A stretch of DNA of 9,168 bases from an uncultured Succinatimonas sp. Lineage in GTDB: Bacteria; Pseudomonadota; Gammaproteobacteria; Enterobacterales; Succinivibrionaceae. Under the pieces are notes generated by a model. That model searched no databases, had not been told where the DNA came from, and was given only the letters and a program-made list of their open reading frames with translations. This document shows, one piece after another, positions 5,342 to 9,168 of the stretch. Position numbers and translations under genes: made by a program. Within the stretch, counting starts at the first letter, position 1. Each line of letters opens with the position of its first letter. The stretch lies in assembly GCA_905201175.1 (NCBI GenBank), contig CAJKNC010000064.1, positions 1 to 9,168 on the forward strand, in the 5' to 3' direction.

Positions 5342-5953
5342 CTATTTTTGAGAATTTTCTTGCTGATTTAAGGCCTGCTTAGCTTTTTCAATAGCAATAG
5401 CATCCTCGTCGTGCTCTTTTGCTAAGGCTTTCATTTCATCAAGTTTTACCGTAATTTTGCCGCCAGTTGCAATGTCCATTACAGCATAGACAAAATCACG
5501 AATAGCATAAATTACCATAAAAAAAGTGGCTATCGGAATGCACAGATAGAACCAGGACATTTTAACCACATGAGGAAGGGTAAAAGTCATCTTGATATTA
5601 GAACGTATGCACAGCTTGATGCCAAAATATAAAATAATAATATAGGTAACAAGCATAATCGCCGTGGCAATTAAGCGGCAGATGCGTCCTGCTAAAGTTC
5701 CATGCAGCTTATCAGTAATAATATCAACTAAGAAGTGCTCACCTGTACGCACGAGCTCTGCTGCAGCAAGGAAAATCATCCACACTAAGAAGAACTGGAT
5801 TACTTCGTCAATCCAGGTGGGGTTCCAAGTGATAAAAGAAGCACGAGTACAAATATTCAATAAGAATAACGCAAAGACGATCATTAAGCAAAATCCCGCA
5901 AGGAATCGGGATATTTTGCCGGCTATATTTTCAAATTTAAAATAAGCGTTCAC
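5342..5953 (-). CDS. dctQ: TRAP transporter small membrane subunit (DctQ family)
   Basis: DctQ is the four-helix membrane subunit that pairs with DctM in tripartite ATP-independent periplasmic transporters. The 203-residue protein shows four hydrophobic segments (about 16-36, 50-67, 91-112 and 132-152). It has the family signature around W47-IDE and the following FFLVWMIFLAAAELVRTGEH block. A charged cytoplasmic tail (about 165-203, rich in Lys, Glu and Gln) is longer than usual. The start is GTG at 5953, supported by a strong AGGAG ribosome binding site with a 6-nt spacer, 12 nt after the dctM stop codon. It is the last gene of the operon, downstream of dctM, whereas the usual order is P-Q-M. 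The gene symbol denotes the family only, not C4-dicarboxylate specificity. Confidence 0.9.
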   Translation of the reverse strand: MNAYFKFENIAGKISRFLAGFCLMIVFALFLLNICTRASFITWNPTWIDEVIQFFLVWMIFLAAAELVRTGEHFLVDIITDKLHGTLAGRICRLIATAIMLVTYIIILYFGIKLCIRSNIKMTFTLPHVVKMSWFYLCIPIATFFMVIYAIRDFVYAVMDIATGGKITVKLDEMKALAKEHDEDAIAIEKAKQALNQQENSQK

Positions 5954-5965
5954 TTTTATCTCCTC

Positions 5966-7264
5966 TTACGCGTTATAGCCTAAGAATTTAGGCAAGAAAG
6001 TAGTGAGAGGCTCAAAGAATGCAACTAATAAAGTTACAAAGATCATAATGAGCACAAAGGGCACTGCAGAACGGCCGATTTTCATCATTTTCTCGCCGGT
6101 AATACTCGACATTACATAGAGGTTAAGACCTACAGGGGGCGTTAATACGCCGCAGGCTAGAGCGATACACATTACGATTGCTAACTGTACTGTCGGGTAG
6201 TCATAAGCTTGTGATAAAGGATAGAAAATAGGCACAGTGATAAGCAAGATAGCGGTACCTTCCATAAAGCAGCCCATAATTAGGAGCAAAATAATTATGA
6301 ATACTAAAATAGGAGCGATAGAAGAGAAGGTGCTGACCATTTGTTCGACTACCATATGCGGAATGCGGGTTTTCAGCAATACATGCTGGAAGAATGCCGC
6401 AGTAGCGATTACGAACATGATTTGACCGGTGGATTTAGCAGTAGCCCAAAAAATTTCCGGCAAATCAGAGATTTTTAATTGACGGTATTTAAACATTCCT
6501 AGGAGCATTGAATAGAAGGCAGCTACAGCCGCAGCTTCAGTTGCGGTAAATAAGCCTATAAAAATGCCGCCTAAAACAATTACAGGGATGAGCAAAGCCC
6601 AGATAGCTTTGATCCCTAGTCTGACGCGCTCCTTCATCGGGACAGGATCTACTTTACCGAAGTTAGAGCGACGTGCCTCATAGCTTGCATAGATAATAAA
6701 GAGCAGTCCTGTCAGAATACCAGGAATAGCTCCGCCTAAGAATAAGGCATTTACGGATGTACCCGGGACTAGGGAGGCAAATAAAATTAAAGTAATGCTT
6801 GGCGGGATAATTGGGCCTAGACCGCCGCCTGCAGCAATGGCAGCACAGGAAAACGGCTGATTATATCCGGTATTGCGCATCTCAGCGATAGCGATCATGC
6901 CAACGCCTGCGGCAACGGCAGCAGCTGAGCCGGACATGGCCGACATAATCATGCATGAGGCAATAGCAGCATTAGCCAATCCTCCCCAGCGATGACCTAA
7001 ACAAGCGCGGGCAAAAGCAAAAAGATCTTTTGAGACACCGCCTCGATTCATGAAGTTTCCCATCAGCAAGAAGAAGGGGATAGCCATCAAGGTAATGCCT
7101 TTGACTTGATCATACATGCTAGATGGCAGACGGATCATGTTATTGAGCGTAGCTTCACCCATGCCGAAATAGGTAGCAATTGAAATAAAAGCCATACTAC
7201 CTGCGGTAGTGACACCTATAAATAACGTCACCAGAACGCCTACAAACATGGCAAACATTATCAT
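5966..7264 (-). CDS. dctM: TRAP transporter large membrane subunit (DctM family)
   Basis: DctM forms the ion-coupled substrate channel of the TRAP transporter. From the ATG at 7264 it is 432 residues, close to the usual 425-430, with about 11-12 hydrophobic segments. Family motifs (numbered from this start) are MAIPFFLLMGNFM (60-72), the GGGLGPIIPPSI loop (146-157), TATEAAAVA (240-248), MEGTAILLITVP (334-345) and TPPVGLNLY (375-383). I chose 7264 because GAGGA lies 7 nt upstream of it. The longer reading from a GTG at 7315 would add 17 hydrophilic residues encoded by a terminator-like hairpin and its T-tract, and has no ribosome binding site. The gene follows dctP and precedes dctQ. Substrate specificity is not set by this subunit. 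Confidence 0.92.
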   Translation of the reverse strand: MIMFAMFVGVLVTLFIGVTTAGSMAFISIATYFGMGEATLNNMIRLPSSMYDQVKGITLMAIPFFLLMGNFMNRGGVSKDLFAFARACLGHRWGGLANAAIASCMIMSAMSGSAAAVAAGVGMIAIAEMRNTGYNQPFSCAAIAAGGGLGPIIPPSITLILFASLVPGTSVNALFLGGAIPGILTGLLFIIYASYEARRSNFGKVDPVPMKERVRLGIKAIWALLIPVIVLGGIFIGLFTATEAAAVAAFYSMLLGMFKYRQLKISDLPEIFWATAKSTGQIMFVIATAAFFQHVLLKTRIPHMVVEQMVSTFSSIAPILVFIIILLLIMGCFMEGTAILLITVPIFYPLSQAYDYPTVQLAIVMCIALACGVLTPPVGLNLYVMSSITGEKMMKIGRSAVPFVLIMIFVTLLVAFFEPLTTFLPKFLGYNA

Positions 7265-7282
7265 AAGAAAGTCCTCATGATC

Positions 7283-7315
7283 AAAAAAAGACAGTGCGAC
7301 GCAGGAGCGTCGCAC
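7283..7315 (-). terminator. GC-rich terminator/attenuator hairpin between dctP and dctM
   Basis: On the minus strand GTGCGACGC (7315-7307) and GCGTCGCAC (7302-7294) form a perfect 9-bp, GC-rich stem with a 4-nt loop. Four bases later comes T7 (7289-7283). It begins 15 nt after the dctP stop codon and ends just before the dctM ribosome binding site. This is the architecture of a partial intrinsic terminator or 3'-stabilising hairpin, which would give more dctP than dctM/dctQ mRNA. Confidence 0.75.
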
Positions 7316-7330
7316 ATAGGATGGATTTAA

Positions 7331-8320
7331 TTATTTAATAGCTTTGATCAGATTATCGAGTTCTTCCTGACCGCAGAGCTTAGCTATTTTTTCGTAGGCA
7401 GGTCCCATCTTGGCGATAAAGCTGTCTTTATCGACATCATTAACGCTCATGCCGTATTCTTTCAGCTTAGCGATGATTTCAGCTTCCTGTCCAGGAATTA
7501 AGGTACGGGTGAGGTTTTGGGCTTCGATAGCAGCGTTCTTGATGACTTCCTGAAGTTCCGGGCTCATATCTTCATAAACATCTTTATTGATGATTAAAGC
7601 CTGCATGTCAAAGAAATGTCCGGTAAGAGCTAATTGATTTTGGCACTCATAATAAGAGTCGGCTAAAATAGTAGCTACCGGATTTTCTTCAGCATCAACT
7701 ACGCCCTGTTTTAAGGATTGATAGAGCTCAGAGTAGGCAATAGTCTGAGTGTTAGCCTCTAAAGCATCAAAGGTTGCAAGCAAGCCTGCAGAGCCTGGAA
7801 CGCGGATCTTTACGCCTTTAAGATCGTCGGCTTTTTTAACGACAATATCCTTAGTTGTAACATGGCGGAAGCCGTAGTCAAACATGGAAAGCGGAACTAC
7901 ATTCATTCCTTCCATCATATCATCATGAAGCCATGGGAGAATATACTCATCGATGACCTTATGGGCCTGATCGTAGTCTTTAAATAAGAAAGGTGCGCTT
8001 AAGGCATTGATTTTGGGTATATAGGTAGCGAGATTTGACTGAGAGGCGATTACCAGATCTACATCACCGCCAGTTACGCACTGATCGATGAGAGACGGCT
8101 GATCTCCTAATTCTGATGCAGGGTAAACTTCAACCTTTACTTTACCTGCAGTTGCCTCTTCAACTTTTTGCTTAAAGAGTAAGGCCGCCTGATTATGAGC
8201 ATGACTTGCAGCAGCTGAATGGGCTAAAGATAATTCCATTTCAGGAAAATCGGCTGCATTTGCAGATACAGCAGTAAATAAAGCTACGCTTGCAGCTAAG
8301 AGAGCTGGTTTTAATTTCAT
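7331..8320 (-). CDS. dctP: TRAP transporter periplasmic solute-binding protein (DctP family)
   Basis: DctP captures the substrate, usually an organic acid, in the periplasm and delivers it to DctQM. The 329-residue precursor has a classical signal peptide: basic start, hydrophobic core at about 5-17, and likely cleavage after Ala-Asn-Ala (20-22). The mature protein shows the TRAP fold landmarks: YPASELGD (66-73), APFLF (109-113), FRHVT (151-155), and DLKGVKIRVPGS (166-177), whose Arg173 is the conserved carboxylate-binding arginine. DAEENP (209-214) follows. These predict an acidic ligand. The ATG at 8320 has an AGGAG ribosome binding site with a 7-nt spacer. The gene follows the aldolase gene by 37 nt with no terminator between. 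Specificity cannot be read; an acidic sugar derivative is suggested by the neighbour. Confidence 0.93.
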   Translation of the reverse strand: MKLKPALLAASVALFTAVSANAADFPEMELSLAHSAAASHAHNQAALLFKQKVEEATAGKVKVEVYPASELGDQPSLIDQCVTGGDVDLVIASQSNLATYIPKINALSAPFLFKDYDQAHKVIDEYILPWLHDDMMEGMNVVPLSMFDYGFRHVTTKDIVVKKADDLKGVKIRVPGSAGLLATFDALEANTQTIAYSELYQSLKQGVVDAEENPVATILADSYYECQNQLALTGHFFDMQALIINKDVYEDMSPELQEVIKNAAIEAQNLTRTLIPGQEAEIIAKLKEYGMSVNDVDKDSFIAKMGPAYEKIAKLCGQEELDNLIKAIK

Positions 8321-8357
8321 GACTTAACTCCTTATATTAAAGTTTTTTTAGGCATTT

Positions 8358-9128
8358 TTATTGTTTAAAAACCTTTGACATCACAGATACCTGCTCTTGA
8401 GCTCTGGCAATAATGGCAGCAGTATCAGTTCCGGCGGATATAAATTGGAAGCCTAAATCATGCCAGAATTTAATATCTTCAGGTGTATAAGCTGCAGCAA
8501 CGCCTATAGGCTTGGAGGCCTTATTGCATTTGTCAATAGCAATCTTCATGAGCTCTACTACTTTAGGATGCTTGGTCTGATTGAGCAGGCCTACAGATCC
8601 TGAAAGATCGCAAGGTCCGACGATAAAGCCGTCGCAGCCCTCTACTTTAAGCATATTGTCCAGGTCATTGATGGCATCAATATGCTCAAGCTGAGCAAAA
8701 CGGCACATAGCATCCTTGGCTTCTTTGATATAGTCAAAAAGATCGATGCGGCCGTAACCACAGGCACGCTTAGGTCCAAAACCGCGTTTGCCTAAAGGAG
8801 GATACAGACATGCATCCATAGCTTTCTTCAATTCTGCAGCTGAGTTAACATTAGGGAAAATAATGCCGTCAGGCCCCATTTCTAGAACCCTTTTGGCTAA
8901 AAAAGGCTCATTCTGCGGGACTCTGACTAAGGAGGCAGCCCCTCCGGCTTTGCAGGCTATGATTTGATTTAAAACCGTCTCATAGTCCATAGCCTGGTGT
9001 TCAGTATCTACCCATATAAAGTCAAATCCACAGGCAGCAACCATTTCGGAAATGCAGGGCTCTGCTAAGTCAACCTCAAATCCAATTAAGTTTTCACCTT
9101 TGAGCAGTCTTTCTTTAAATGAGTTCAT
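8358..9128 (-). CDS. HpcH/HpaI-family class II aldolase (2-keto-3-deoxy acid type)
   Basis: Members of this family (HpaI, GarL, RhmA) use a divalent metal to cleave 2-keto-3-deoxy acids into pyruvate and an aldehyde. The 256-residue TIM-barrel protein has the family length. It shows DTEH (41-44, with the general-base His44), VRVP (68-71, pyruvate-binding Arg69), metal ligand Glu148 in QLEHID, and metal ligand Asp174 in GPCDLS. These sit one residue before E. coli HpaI H45, R70, E149 and D175 as I recall them. The RGFGPKRA-GYGR segment (115-127) forms part of the substrate region and differs from both HpaI and GarL, so I give no gene symbol. The ATG at 9128 has AAGGAAG upstream. It is the first gene of the TRAP operon in this window, and the promoter probably lies at or beyond the window edge. 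Confidence 0.88.
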   Translation of the reverse strand: MNSFKERLLKGENLIGFEVDLAEPCISEMVAACGFDFIWVDTEHQAMDYETVLNQIIACKAGGAASLVRVPQNEPFLAKRVLEMGPDGIIFPNVNSAAELKKAMDACLYPPLGKRGFGPKRACGYGRIDLFDYIKEAKDAMCRFAQLEHIDAINDLDNMLKVEGCDGFIVGPCDLSGSVGLLNQTKHPKVVELMKIAIDKCNKASKPIGVAAAYTPEDIKFWHDLGFQFISAGTDTAAIIARAQEQVSVMSKVFKQ

Positions 9129-9168
9129 AGATCTTCCTTTTGTTTGATTTTTAATATTTTTATAAATT

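Noticed and set aside
7265..7315. N-terminal extension of DctM from a GTG at 7315 (17 extra residues)
   Set aside because: The extra codons are the terminator-like hairpin and T-tract, there is no ribosome binding site before the GTG, and the ATG at 7264 has a strong one and gives the family length.
1..9168. CRISPR arrays, insertion sequences, toxin-antitoxin or phage genes
   Set aside because: No regularly spaced repeats, transposase motifs or small toxin-like gene pairs were seen. All coding space is accounted for by the nine genes described.

Overview
The window is ordinary-looking chromosomal DNA from an AT-rich gammaproteobacterium. Three things support this: a UPF0208/YfbV membrane protein, a prfA-prmC pair, and a minC-minD-minE operon whose MinD core closely resembles the E. 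coli protein. The low GC content, the TRAP transporter paired with a sugar-acid-type aldolase, and divergence from the Enterobacterales make an anaerobic gut lineage such as Succinivibrionaceae plausible. That placement is an inference from memory and was not computed. There are no tRNA or rRNA genes, insertion sequences, phage genes or CRISPR arrays.

Layout. (1) Positions 109-2542, plus strand: yfbV, then prfA (release factor 1) and prmC (the methyltransferase that modifies the release-factor GGQ glutamine). prfA and prmC are 2 nt apart and form a functional pair. (2) Positions 2543-2901: a 359-nt convergent intergenic region without a gene but with several inverted repeats. (3) Positions 2902-5111, minus strand: the division-site operon minC-minD-minE, with 13-nt gaps and good ribosome binding sites. 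MinD carries an unusual, charged, low-complexity N-terminal extension of about 75 residues. MinC has a longer C-terminal domain with a CxxC pair. (4) Positions 5112-5341: the min promoter region and a strong rho-independent terminator for the next operon. (5) Positions 5342-9128, minus strand: an operon transcribed as HpcH/HpaI-family aldolase, dctP (periplasmic binding protein), dctM (large membrane subunit), dctQ (small membrane subunit). A GC-rich hairpin with a T7 tract lies between dctP and dctM. It shows that dctM should start at 7264 rather than at the upstream GTG, and it probably lets dctP be made in excess over the membrane subunits.

How the genes work together. PrmC methylates the release factor encoded just upstream. 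MinC, MinD and MinE form the oscillator that keeps FtsZ rings away from the poles. The TRAP transporter probably imports a carboxylate (perhaps an acidic sugar derivative), and the aldolase cleaves a 2-keto-3-deoxy acid derived from it into pyruvate plus an aldehyde. The exact substrate cannot be read from the sequence. I found no clearly novel system. The best leads are the MinD extension, the dctP/dctM intergenic terminator with its start-site correction, the aldolase/TRAP pairing with the unusual P-M-Q order, and the structured convergent intergenic region.
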